DNA of 64,000 nucleotides from Streptomyces sp. DSM 110735 (GTDB lineage: Bacteria > Actinomycetota > Actinomycetes > Streptomycetales > Streptomycetaceae): positions 1-64,000 of the forward strand of contig NZ_JACYHF010000018.1 of the NCBI RefSeq assembly GCF_016482685.1. Direction: 5' to 3'. Below, piece after piece: positions 53,315 through 61,051 of the stretch. Every line of letters starts with the position of its first letter. Positions within the stretch are counted from its first letter, which is position 1. The translations under genes were made by a program, and so were the position numbers. The notes below the pieces were generated by a model. The model was not told where the DNA came from and did not search any database. It was given only the letters and a program-made list of their open reading frames with translations.

Positions 53315-53803
53315 CTACTCGACCGCCTCCGTTTCCCGGCTGCCCGACCCCGTCGCCAGATGCCCCGCAGGGGGTCGCTCGCGCCACAGTCGCAGCGCCG
53401 CGTCGATGAGGGGGACCCGGGTCAGGGCGGGGACGGCGGTGAGGTCGTGCCAGGCGGCGAGGTCGGTGGAGCCGTTCACCTCGTTGCGGAGTTCGCCGCC
53501 GGTGACGCGCCCGGCGTAGACGAGCCGCAGCGCGTGGTGGTCGGTGGCGCGGCCGAGGAGACGGCGGCCGGGCAGGGTCAGCCGGAGGGAGTCCGTGCCG
53601 AGGAAGGCGGTCACCTCGATGCGGTAGCCGGTCTCCTCGGTGACCTCGCGGCGCACGGTGTCGTACGGGTCCTCGCCGAACTCCATGCCGCCGCCGGGCA
53701 GCACCCACTCGGGGGTACCGTCCGGGGCGGGTGAGCGGGCGAGCAGGAGCTGTCCGTCCCGGACGCACACGGCGTAGGCCGCCACCCTCAACTTCCGTCG
53801 CAT
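53315..53803 (-). CDS. Nudix hydrolase
   Basis: 162 residues. The Nudix box is complete: GGGMEFGEDPYDTVRREVTE followed by ETGYRIEV, with the metal-binding REVTEE. The start MRRKLRVAAYAVCVRDGQLLLAR is typical of ADP-ribose or NADH-type Nudix enzymes. The Ser/Glu-rich tail (GSGSRETEAVE) is unstructured. It lies 9 bp downstream of the flavin-type oxidoreductase gene on the same strand and is probably the last gene of the VOC-led operon. Substrate unknown. Confidence 0.92.
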   Translation of the reverse strand: MRRKLRVAAYAVCVRDGQLLLARSPAPDGTPEWVLPGGGMEFGEDPYDTVRREVTEETGYRIEVTAFLGTDSLRLTLPGRRLLGRATDHHALRLVYAGRVTGGELRNEVNGSTDLAAWHDLTAVPALTRVPLIDAALRLWRERPPAGHLATGSGSRETEAVE

Positions 53804-53812
53804 GAAGGGACG

Positions 53813-54709
53813 TTAGCGCGGCGGCTCCGGGTTGGCCGGGGAATACCCGGGCGCGCTCCAGCGCAGCGGCACGGCTGCCGGGGTGGTGAGCGCCTCGGTG
53901 ACGGTGAAGCGGACGGTGCGCTCGCCGTCCGTGCCGAACTCGGTGCGCGCCTCGCCGGTGAGCTGGAGCGTGGCGCCGGTCGCCCAGTCCAGGAAGAGCA
54001 GCCCGGCGCGCGGGTCGGCGCGGAGGTTGCCGAGGGTGAGGAACATGGCGTTGCCCGGGTAGTCCCGCCAGCTCAGCTCGCTCGGCGAATCCACCCGTAC
54101 GAAGCCCGGGTTGCCGCCCCGGTGGCTGGCGTCGGCGCCGCCGGGGTGGACGGTGGCGAGGAAGAAGGTGTCGGCGGCGGTCACGAACTCGACCGCTTCC
54201 GGGTCGAGTTGACCACGTCGTACGGAGACCTCGTGTGCGCGCCGCTCGACCCGCTCGTACGTCTCCCTGCGCTGGATGTACTTGGGGCAGTTGGAGAACA
54301 CCTGGTCCGCCGTCACCGCGAACCCCCGTGCCGTGGGCCGGAGTCGGCCGTTCAGGCGCATCCGGCGGCGGGTGCGCGGGTCGAGGGCGACGGTGCCGAC
54401 GGCGGTGCCGGGGGTGGCGAGAGCCTCCGCGAGCGGGTCGCCCGGGGGCAGACCCGGGGCGACGGACATCTGGCGGGGACCGGTGGCGCGGACGAAGCCG
54501 GGCTCGCCGGAGAGCGCGGAGGTCCACACCCGTCCCGTGCCGGGGTCGGCGGCGCCCACGATCAGCAGGGGCTGGAGACCGAGAAAGGCGGCGGCGACGG
54601 GCTTGATGTCCTGACCGAGGGAGCGGCCGACGTGGTCGGCGCGCTCGCGTTCGCCCGCCCGGTCCTGCACGGCGCGCGAGCCCGCGTGGTACACGCTGTG
54701 GGCGCCCAT
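53813..54709 (-). CDS. Pyridoxamine-phosphate-oxidase-fold (flavin/F420-binding) protein
   Basis: 298 residues from ATG 54709, 2 nt after the VOC stop codon, so translation is coupled. The protein holds two split-barrel-like halves: about 40-150 (AFLGLQPLLIVGAAD, GRVWTSALSGEPGFV, VGTVALDPRTRRRMRLNGRL) and about 190-290 (EFVTAADTFFLATVHPGG, SHRGGNPGFVRV, GNAMFLTLGNLRADPRAGLLFLD). Between them is FSNCPKYIQRRE, characteristic of this two-domain PPOX family. It probably binds FMN or F420 and reduces or oxidises an organic substrate. Context (VOC enzyme, CGNR regulator, Nudix) suggests handling of a toxic small molecule. Confidence 0.88.
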   Translation of the reverse strand: MGAHSVYHAGSRAVQDRAGERERADHVGRSLGQDIKPVAAAFLGLQPLLIVGAADPGTGRVWTSALSGEPGFVRATGPRQMSVAPGLPPGDPLAEALATPGTAVGTVALDPRTRRRMRLNGRLRPTARGFAVTADQVFSNCPKYIQRRETYERVERRAHEVSVRRGQLDPEAVEFVTAADTFFLATVHPGGADASHRGGNPGFVRVDSPSELSWRDYPGNAMFLTLGNLRADPRAGLLFLDWATGATLQLTGEARTEFGTDGERTVRFTVTEALTTPAAVPLRWSAPGYSPANPEPPR

Positions 54710-54711
54710 GG

Positions 54712-55170
54712 CTAGAAGAAACCGCAGGCCGGAGCGGAGTCGTCCGGTGCGGGGGCGTCCTCGGCGCCCTTCTCGGCGTAGATCTCCAGGCGGGTGCCGT
54801 CGGGGTCGTGGAAGAAGATCCCGCCCGAGGCGGCGCCCTCCCGGTGGGCGGTCACCGACGCCTGGGCGAACTCGGCTCCCGCCGCCCTGAGCGCCGACTC
54901 GTACTCCCGGACCCGGTCCATCGACTCCGCCGCGAAGGCGAGGTGGTGCAGCCCGGCGCGCCCGCTGTCGTACGGTCCGTCCGCCTGCTGCCAGAGGGTG
55001 AGGACGGGAGCCTCTCCCTCGCCTCCCCCGCCGGAGCCGAGGAACGCGTACCGCCGTCCGTCGCGCTCGCTCTCGGCGAGCGGTACGAGACCGAGCGTGT
55101 CCCGGTAGAAGGCGAGCGAGCGGTCGAGGTCGGTGACGTTCAGCCCGGTGTGACCGGTGCGCAGAGTCAT
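54712..55170 (-). CDS. VOC-family (glyoxalase/dioxygenase-fold) protein
   Basis: 152 residues from ATG 55170 (AAAGGGA 6 nt upstream); ATG 55185 would add five residues. Paired beta-alpha-beta-beta-beta motifs: TGHTGLNVTDLDRSLAFYRD, LHHLAFAAESMDRVREYESA and GGIFFHDPDGTRLEIYAEKG. Metal ligands are His in GHTG or LHHLAF and Glu in LEIYAE, as in glyoxalase I or extradiol dioxygenases. Substrate unknown. First gene of a likely operon with the PPOX-fold and Nudix genes, with its promoter overlapping an inverted repeat shared with the CGNR regulator gene. Confidence 0.93.
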   Translation of the reverse strand: MTLRTGHTGLNVTDLDRSLAFYRDTLGLVPLAESERDGRRYAFLGSGGGGEGEAPVLTLWQQADGPYDSGRAGLHHLAFAAESMDRVREYESALRAAGAEFAQASVTAHREGAASGGIFFHDPDGTRLEIYAEKGAEDAPAPDDSAPACGFF

Positions 55171-55187
55171 GACTGTCCCTTTCATGT

Positions 55188-55218
55188 CTAACCTTCTTCA
55201 CCCACGTTAGAAGGTTAG
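55188..55218. promoter_or_regulatory. Palindromic operator between VOC operon and CGNR regulator gene
   Basis: Perfect 10-bp inverted repeat CTAACCTTCT/AGAAGGTTAG with an 11-nt spacer. It overlaps the -10 and spacer of the candidate minus-strand promoter. A related half-site GTGGTTAGTGAG lies near 55251-55262 before the regulator gene. Confidence 0.75.
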
Positions 55219-55233
55219 ATTCGCCCGCGTCAA
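55204..55233 (-). promoter_or_regulatory. Candidate promoter of VOC operon
   Basis: On the minus strand TTGACG (55228-55233) and TAACGT (55204-55209) are separated by 18 bp, close to the principal-sigma consensus. The palindrome at 55188-55218 covers the -10 and start site, so a bound regulator would repress. Confidence 0.65.
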
Positions 55234-55276
55234 CCGGTCACCTACGCTTGAGTGGTTAGTGAGAAGAGGAGTCCCC

Positions 55277-55819
55277 ATGCCCGCGACGCCCGACCCCCGC
55301 CCGCTCACCGGTGAGCCGCTCGCGCTCGACCTGCTCAACAGCCGGTGGAACAACGACGGCGCCCCCCGGGACCTGCTCGACGGCACGGACGGGCTCGCGG
55401 TGTGGCTCGCGTCCAACGGGCTCGCGCGGGCGTACCCGGCCAACGAGCGCACGCTGCGGCATCTGCGCGAGGCGCGCGAGGCGCTGGCGGTCGCGGTGGA
55501 CGGTCCGCCGGAGCAGGGCGCGCCGCTCGTGGACGCGCTGCTCGCGCACGGGCGCGTCCGCGTCCGGCTGACCGCCGAAGGACCGGGCGAGGAGGCGGAG
55601 TTCACGGACCCGTCCTGGGGACCTGCCTGGCTGGCAGCCCGGAACTATCTGCACCTGATCGCCCGCGCCCCCGACCGCATCCGGGTCTGCGCGCACGAGA
55701 GCTGCGTGCTGCGCTTCTTCGACACCTCCCGCAACGGCACCCGGCGCTGGTGCTCCATGGCGGTGTGCGGCAACCGCGCGAAGGCGCACCGGCATTACGC
55801 CCGCACCAAGGAGAACTGA
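55277..55819 (+). CDS. CGNR zinc-finger transcriptional regulator
   Basis: 180 residues; ATG 55277 with GAGGAG 5 nt upstream, so the frame start at 55259 is rejected. The N-terminal ABATE-type ligand domain begins LTGEPLALDLLNSRWNNDGA. The C-terminal CGNR finger reads RVCAHESCVLRFFDTSRNGT then RRWCSMAVCGNRAKAHRHY, with all four cysteines. Members bind DNA and usually control the divergent operon. Here that would be the VOC-PPOX-Nudix set, through the palindrome at 55188. The inducer is unknown. Confidence 0.94.
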   Translation: MPATPDPRPLTGEPLALDLLNSRWNNDGAPRDLLDGTDGLAVWLASNGLARAYPANERTLRHLREAREALAVAVDGPPEQGAPLVDALLAHGRVRVRLTAEGPGEEAEFTDPSWGPAWLAARNYLHLIARAPDRIRVCAHESCVLRFFDTSRNGTRRWCSMAVCGNRAKAHRHYARTKEN

Positions 55820-55823
55820 GCAC

Positions 55824-55868
55824 CCCGGAAAGGGAGTCGGCGGAAGGGGAGCCGCCGGAAAGGGAGTC
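55824..55868. repeat. Three tandem 15-bp units
   Basis: CCGGAAAGGGAGTCG, GCGGAAGGGGAGCCG, CCGGAAAGGGAGTCG in a row, starting 5 bp after the CGNR gene stop. The first and third units are identical. No hairpin terminator is seen. Confidence 0.85.
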
Positions 55869-56027
55869 GGTCGCATTCCGTGGGTGACGCGACCCTAATC
55901 GCTCCGTTCCATCGCGGGTTTTCCCCATACATCGATATCGATTCGGTCAACGAACCCCAAAATCCGGTCCCTTGGGAAAGGCTGTGCGCTCGTCCGGCAC
56001 AGGACTCCTCACTCACAAGGGATGCCG

Positions 56028-59000
56028 ATGACCCACACCCCCGAGCGCGATCCGATACCCGGTCCGAGACGGCTGGCCCGTACGGCCTTCACCGTGGGCG
56101 TGGTCGCCGCGCTCTGCGCCGCCGGGCCCCTGCCGCTCGCCCTCGCCGCCGACGCGCCGTCCGCCCCGGCCACCGCGAACGAGCCCAAGTCCGCGCACGA
56201 CAAGCTCGGTTCGGACGACGCGGCACTGCTCGCCGACGCCCGTGCCGAGGGCGTCAAGAACGTCACGATGATGATCGCGACCGCGCCGGGGCAGACCGAG
56301 CGGGTCGCGGACGAGCTGGACGCGGTCAGCGGCGGCACGGTGGGCCGCACCTACGACAAGGTCGGCTACGTCCGCGCCACCGTCCCCACCGCCAGGGCGA
56401 CCTCGGCCATCGCCGCCGCCGCCAAGCTCTCCTCGGTGCAGGCGATCGACCTGCGCCGGGAGATCCCGCTGGACGACCCGGCGCCGGGCGCGGACACCGC
56501 CAAGGGCGCCAAGTCCGGTCGTACGGCCACCACTTACCCGGCGCCGAACGGCAAGACACCGGCGAAGAACCCGTACAACCCGTCCTTCGAGACCGGCGCC
56601 GTCGACTTCGTCAAGGAGCACCCCAAGGCGGACGGCCGGGGTGTCACCATCGGCATCCTCGACTCCGGCGTGGACCTCGGCCACCCGGCGCTGCAGAAGA
56701 CCACCACCGGCGAGCGCAAGATCGTCGACTGGGTCACCGCGACCGACCCGGTGAGCGACGGCGACGGCACCTGGCGGCGGATGACCGCGTCCGTCTCGGG
56801 ACCCTCCTTCTCGGTCACCCCCTCCGGCGGCAGCGCCGAGACCTTCAAGGCGCCCGAGGGCTCCTACAAGTTCAACTACCTGTACGAGTCCGCCACCACC
56901 GGCGGCGACATGCAGGGCGACCTCAACCGCGACGGCGACACCACCGACGCCTGGGGCGTGCTCTACGACCCGGCCACCGGCACCGTCCGCGTCGACACCG
57001 ACGACGACCAGGACTTCAGCGACAACCCGCCGATGAAGCCGTACAAGGACGGCTACCAGATCGGGTACTTCGGCACCGACGACCCGACAACGGATGTCGT
57101 CGAGCGCATCCCGTTCGTGGTCGAGATCCGCAAGGACGTGGTCTACAACTCCTCGGGCGCGACTGCCGATTACGTCAACATCGGCGTGATCCAGTCCGAG
57201 CACGGCACCCATGTCGCGGGCATCACCGCCGCCAACGGGCTGTTCGGCGGGAAGATGAACGGCGCCGCCCCCGGCGCGAAGATCGTCTCCTCGCGCGCCT
57301 GCACCTGGTCCGGCGGCTGCACCAACATCGCGCTCACCGAGGGCATGATCGACCTGGTGACCAAGCGGGGCGTGGACATCGTCAACATGTCCATCGGCGG
57401 TCTGCCCGCGCTGAACGACGGCGCCAACGCGCGCGCCGCGCTCTACACCCGGCTCATCGACGACTACGGCGTCCAGTTGGTCATCTCGGCGGGCAACTCG
57501 GGTCCCGGCGCCAACACCATCGGCGACCCCGGTCTCGCGGACAAGGTGATCTCGGTCGGCGCGGCCATCTCCAAGGAGACCTGGGCGGCGAACTACGGCT
57601 CGGCGGTGACGACCCCGTACGCCCTGATGCCGTTCTCCTCGCGCGGTCCGCGTGAGGACGGCGGCTTCACGCCGACCCTGACCGCGCCCGGCGCCGCGAT
57701 CAACACCACCCAGACTTGGCTGCCCGGCTCCCCGGTCGCCGAGGCGGGCTACACCCTGCCCGCCGGGTACTCGATGCTCCAGGGCACCTCGATGGCCTCC
57801 CCGCAGGCAGCGGGCGCGAGCGCGCTGCTGCTCAGCGCCGCCAAGGAGAAGCACGTCACGCTCACCCCGGCCGTGCTGCGCACCGCGCTCACCTCGACCG
57901 CGCACCACATCAAGGGCGCGCAGGCGTACGAGGAGGGCGCGGGTCTGATCGACGTCGTGGACGCCTGGGACTCCATCCGCGACGGCGCTGCCGCGCACGA
58001 GTACACGGTCAAGGCGCCTGTCGACACCGCGCTCGACGACGCCCTGAAGACCCCCGGCTTCGGCACCGGTCTCTACGACCGCGAGGGCGGTCTGAAGAGC
58101 GGCCAGCGCAAGACGTACGACGTCACGGTCACCCGTACCTCAGGACCGGACCGCGCCCTCTGGCACGCGCTGCGCTTCGTCAACGACCCGGAGCACACCT
58201 TCCGCGTCCTCGGCAGCCCGCTGGTGCGGCTCCCGCTGAACCAGCCGGTCACCGTCAAGGTGCAGGCGTCCCCGAGGTCGGCCGGGCTCAAGAGCGCGAT
58301 CCTCGAAGTGGACGACCCGTTCACCGAGGGCGTCGACAAGCAGATCCTCAGCACGGTCGTGGTGGCGAGCCCGGTGGACTCCACCCGCTCCCTCACCGGC
58401 TCGGTGCAGCGCAACAGCACCCGCTCCTACTTCCTGACCGTCCCCCAGGGCGCCAAGGCGCTGGAGGTCGCGATCGGCGGTCTGAAGGCGGGCAGCCAGA
58501 CCCGGTTCATCGCGATCCACCCGTACGGCACTCCGGTGGACAACACCAGCACGCCGTACTGCTACAACAACTACCTCGACGGCAACGGCTGCAAGCCCGA
58601 CGTGCGCTCCTACGCCGACCCGCAGCCCGGCGTCTGGGAGGTCGAGGTCGAAGCCCGGCGCACCTCGCCGCTGCTCGACAACCCCTACAAGCTGGACGTC
58701 TCCGTCCTCGGCGCGGTCTTCGACCCGGAGACCGTGACGGTGCCCGAGGCGAAGGCGGGCGTCCCCGCCGCCGCCTCCTGGAAGGTCACCAACACGTACG
58801 CCGCCCTGGACGGCAAGCTCGTCGGCGGTCCCCTGGGCTCCTCCGAGTCCTCCCGCCCCTCGCTCAAGGAGGGCGAGACCCGGACCACCACCGTGACGGT
58901 CCCGGAGGGCGCCGAGTCCCTGGACGTGGCCATCGGCAACGTCTCCGACCAGTCCGCCGACCTGGACCTGACCGTCTACGACGCGAACGGCAAGCAGGTC

Positions 59001-59336
59001 GCCCAGTCCGCCGACGGCGACTCGGAGGAGGCGGTCTCGCTGCCGTCCCCCGCCGCCGGGACGTACACGATCAAGGTCGTCGGCTACGCGGTGCCCTCGG
59101 GCACGACCGAGTACGACTACCGGGACGTGTTCTTCTCCCCGACCCTCGGCACCGTGACGGTCCCGGACGCCCCGGTCAAGCTGGCCACCGGCGCCTCGGC
59201 GACCGTCACCGGACAGGTCACGGCCAACGCCGAGCCGCCGGCCGGGCGCGAGTTCTTCGGCCGGGTCCGGCTGGTGAACGCGCACGGCACGGTCGCGGGC
59301 AGCGGCAGCGTGAAGATCGGCTCGGTCACGCCGTAA
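56028..59336 (+). CDS. Secreted S8 (subtilisin-like) serine protease, multi-domain
   Basis: 1102 residues from ATG 56028 (AAGG 7 nt upstream); ATG 56022 is too close to that site. Signal peptide RTAFTVGVVAALCAAGPLPLALAAD, cleaved near ALA-AD. An inhibitor-like prodomain follows (about 45-140). The catalytic domain has Asp in GILDSGVDLGHP (about 212), His in EHGTHVAGITA (about 392), the Asn oxyanion in ISAGNSGPG and Ser in GTSMASPQAAG (about 588). A PA-like insertion lies between Asp and His. Beyond 680 are beta-sandwich domains including a pre-peptidase-type domain near 930-1000 (SADLDLTVYDANGKQV). It should act outside the cell on proteins or peptides. Single gene with its own terminator. 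Confidence 0.93.
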   Translation: MTHTPERDPIPGPRRLARTAFTVGVVAALCAAGPLPLALAADAPSAPATANEPKSAHDKLGSDDAALLADARAEGVKNVTMMIATAPGQTERVADELDAVSGGTVGRTYDKVGYVRATVPTARATSAIAAAAKLSSVQAIDLRREIPLDDPAPGADTAKGAKSGRTATTYPAPNGKTPAKNPYNPSFETGAVDFVKEHPKADGRGVTIGILDSGVDLGHPALQKTTTGERKIVDWVTATDPVSDGDGTWRRMTASVSGPSFSVTPSGGSAETFKAPEGSYKFNYLYESATTGGDMQGDLNRDGDTTDAWGVLYDPATGTVRVDTDDDQDFSDNPPMKPYKDGYQIGYFGTDDPTTDVVERIPFVVEIRKDVVYNSSGATADYVNIGVIQSEHGTHVAGITAANGLFGGKMNGAAPGAKIVSSRACTWSGGCTNIALTEGMIDLVTKRGVDIVNMSIGGLPALNDGANARAALYTRLIDDYGVQLVISAGNSGPGANTIGDPGLADKVISVGAAISKETWAANYGSAVTTPYALMPFSSRGPREDGGFTPTLTAPGAAINTTQTWLPGSPVAEAGYTLPAGYSMLQGTSMASPQAAGASALLLSAAKEKHVTLTPAVLRTALTSTAHHIKGAQAYEEGAGLIDVVDAWDSIRDGAAAHEYTVKAPVDTALDDALKTPGFGTGLYDREGGLKSGQRKTYDVTVTRTSGPDRALWHALRFVNDPEHTFRVLGSPLVRLPLNQPVTVKVQASPRSAGLKSAILEVDDPFTEGVDKQILSTVVVASPVDSTRSLTGSVQRNSTRSYFLTVPQGAKALEVAIGGLKAGSQTRFIAIHPYGTPVDNTSTPYCYNNYLDGNGCKPDVRSYADPQPGVWEVEVEARRTSPLLDNPYKLDVSVLGAVFDPETVTVPEAKAGVPAAASWKVTNTYAALDGKLVGGPLGSSESSRPSLKEGETRTTTVTVPEGAESLDVAIGNVSDQSADLDLTVYDANGKQVAQSADGDSEEAVSLPSPAAGTYTIKVVGYAVPSGTTEYDYRDVFFSPTLGTVTVPDAPVKLATGASATVTGQVTANAEPPAGREFFGRVRLVNAHGTVAGSGSVKIGSVTP

Positions 59337-59363
59337 CGGGGTGACGTGGGACGACGTGAGCGG

Positions 59364-59394
59364 AGGGGCGGGCACTTCTTCGGTGCCCGCCCCT
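59364..59394. terminator. Terminator between protease and anti-sigma genes
   Basis: Perfect 12-bp inverted repeat AGGGGCGGGCAC/GTGCCCGCCCCT with a 7-nt loop, 28 bp past the protease stop, in a convergent gap. Confidence 0.9.
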
Positions 59395-59414
59395 TCGGCG
59401 CGCTCAGGCGTCGT

Positions 59415-59460
59415 GTGCTCAGCCTCCGCGTGCTCAGCCCTCCGCGTGCTCAGCCTCCGC
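59415..59460. repeat. Three tandem 15/16-bp units at the end of the anti-sigma gene
   Basis: GTGCTCAGCCTCCGC, GTGCTCAGCCCTCCGC, GTGCTCAGCCTCCGC. The third unit contains the stop codon of the minus-strand gene at 59450, so repeats of the gene's own end have duplicated outward. Confidence 0.85.
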
Positions 59461-60202
59461 CCGGGCACGGCAGGTGGCGTGCCCCCGGCAGCGCCCCGGT
59501 CACCCAGGCGCGACCCCACGCCAGGTCGTCCCGGGAGCCGTCCTTCTCGGGGGGCGGGTCGCCCGCGCGGAAGGTCTGCGGGTCCTCGGCGGAGCGGGGG
59601 AGCACGACGAGCACGCGGACGCCGGTGCGGTAGTAGCGGGGGGCGGCGGTGTCGTGGACGGTGAAGGTCAGCTCGGGGTGGTCGATCCGCGACGGCTTGT
59701 AGGAGCGGTCCACCTTCAGTACGACCGTGAACACCCCCTGGGACCCCGCCTGTTCGACCCGCTCGACCGTGCCCTCGGCGACGGTTCCGGCGCAGGCGAT
59801 CACCCCCTCCGGAGTGAGCTTGGCGCCCGAGGCGGCGGAGTCCGCGCTCGCACCGCCGCCGGCGTTGTGAGACCCCAGCCAGGAGACCCCGACGCCGAAC
59901 AGACCGACGGCGGCGGAGGCGGCGAGCGCGAGGAGGGCGGTGCGCAGGCGTCGGCGGGCGCGGGGCGGAGTGGTCTTCACGACCACCGCGTCCGGCGCCT
60001 CCTCCCCGGTCAGCGCCTCCGCGATCCGGGTCAGCTCCCGGCGCAGTACGGCGACGTCCGCCTCGGCCGCGCGGTGCTCGCGCCGGAAGCGGGGGTCCCG
60101 GAGGGACTCCTCGGACGGCTCCTCGCCGGTGATCGCCGCCATCAGCGCGTCCAAGCCGCCGTGCGCCCCCGTGCCCGCGTCGTTCTCGTGTCCGGCGGTC
60201 AT
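59450..60202 (-). CDS. Membrane anti-sigma-factor-like protein
   Basis: 250 residues. The ATG at 60202 is 1 nt after the sigma-gene stop, so the two are coupled. N-terminal half (about 1-95) is helical and cytoplasmic, rich in Arg/Glu (RREHRAAEADVAVLRRELTR), and lacks the HxxxCxxC zinc motif of ZAS anti-sigma factors. One membrane helix (ALLALAASAAVGLFGVGVSWLG, about 105-125) is followed by an outer beta-rich domain with two cysteines (VIACAGTV, HLPCPGG). Position and topology suggest it holds the ECF sigma factor at the membrane; this is inferred from context, not from a recognised domain. Confidence 0.75.
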   Translation of the reverse strand: MTAGHENDAGTGAHGGLDALMAAITGEEPSEESLRDPRFRREHRAAEADVAVLRRELTRIAEALTGEEAPDAVVVKTTPPRARRRLRTALLALAASAAVGLFGVGVSWLGSHNAGGGASADSAASGAKLTPEGVIACAGTVAEGTVERVEQAGSQGVFTVVLKVDRSYKPSRIDHPELTFTVHDTAAPRYYRTGVRVLVVLPRSAEDPQTFRAGDPPPEKDGSRDDLAWGRAWVTGALPGARHLPCPGGG

Positions 60203-60203
60203 G

Positions 60204-60752
60204 TCACACCACCTCGTCCTCGTGCAGTTGGGCGCGCAGGGCCCGTACCGCCGTGTGCAGCCTGCTCTTGACCGTGCCCTCGGGGACGCCGAGCTGGTCG
60301 GCGATCGAGCGCACCGGCAGGTCGGCGTAGAAGCGCAGCACGAGGACCTGGCGCTGGGCGTCCGGCAGCTCGTCCAGCCCCTGGGCGACGGCGAGGGAGA
60401 GCAGGCTGGTCTCCTCGCCGGAGGGAAGCTGTTCGGGTCCGCGCAGGGCGACCAGGCGCTCCCCCAGGCGTTCCTGGCGGCGCTTGGCGCGATGCCAGTC
60501 CATGGCGAGGTTGGAGGCGACGACCGCCGCCCACGCCGAGACGTCCCGGGGCGCCTCCTGCCCGTTCGCGGCCCGCTCCAGGAGCCGCAGCCGTACCTGC
60601 TGCACCCCGTCCGGCAGGTCCGACTGCGGCACCCCGCCGAGCGCGAGCACCGCCCGCACCCGGCGTTCCTGGGCCGCGTCCAGCGGGTCGTCCCCGGCGC
60701 CCTCCGCACCGGCGTACGCCCCCTGGCCGCGGCGCGCTCTTCCGCGCAGCAC
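60204..60752 (-). CDS. ECF RNA polymerase sigma factor (SigE-family type)
   Basis: 182 residues, GTG 60752 with GAGGGGGTGG upstream. Region 2 (about 25-90) includes VSAWAAVVASNLAMDWHRAKRR, which binds the -10 DNA. Region 4 (about 115-175) includes LPDAQRQVLVLRFYADLPV and the helix-turn-helix SIADQLGVPEGTVKSRLHTA. Region 3 is absent, as in all ECF factors. It is co-translated with the membrane protein downstream. The upstream region holds two 13-bp direct repeats (60821, 60841). The regulon is unknown. Confidence 0.93.
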   Translation of the reverse strand: MLRGRARRGQGAYAGAEGAGDDPLDAAQERRVRAVLALGGVPQSDLPDGVQQVRLRLLERAANGQEAPRDVSAWAAVVASNLAMDWHRAKRRQERLGERLVALRGPEQLPSGEETSLLSLAVAQGLDELPDAQRQVLVLRFYADLPVRSIADQLGVPEGTVKSRLHTAVRALRAQLHEDEVV

Positions 60753-60820
60753 CGGCCACCCCCTCTCGCGTCGCCCCTACGACGCGGGAGGGACCGGAAA
60801 CGTTCGCCCGCGCCCGTGGC

Positions 60821-60853
60821 GGCGTACGTCACAGGTCCGAGGCGTACGTCACA
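60821..60853 (-). promoter_or_regulatory. Direct repeats in ECF sigma promoter region
   Basis: GGCGTACGTCACA occurs at 60821-60833 and again at 60841-60853, exactly 20 bp apart, i.e. two helical turns on one face. On the transcribed strand this reads TGTGACGTACGCC twice, about 70-100 bp before the GTG. It could be an activator site or overlapping -35 elements. Confidence 0.6.
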
Positions 60854-61051
60854 CCGCCGTGTGGCCGGGGCGGTCGCGGGCAGGGTCGGCGGGAACCGCC
60901 CGCCCCGGTGATCCTGTCCCACCCCTCGGACAGGCCGGGCGAAGCCGGGCAAAGAATTGGACAGAGGCACCGGGGTCGGCCGCATGATGGAAAAGCCCCG
61001 GTCAACGATGTGGCACAGCAGCAAGAGTCAGCCAGAACCAAGGGAGTCGCC

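Noticed and set aside
51273..54527. A 1084-codon frame extending the metallophosphoesterase far upstream
   Set aside because: The Tat leader with its ribosome site starts at 53045; sequence before it belongs to the Nudix and PPOX-fold genes in other frames.
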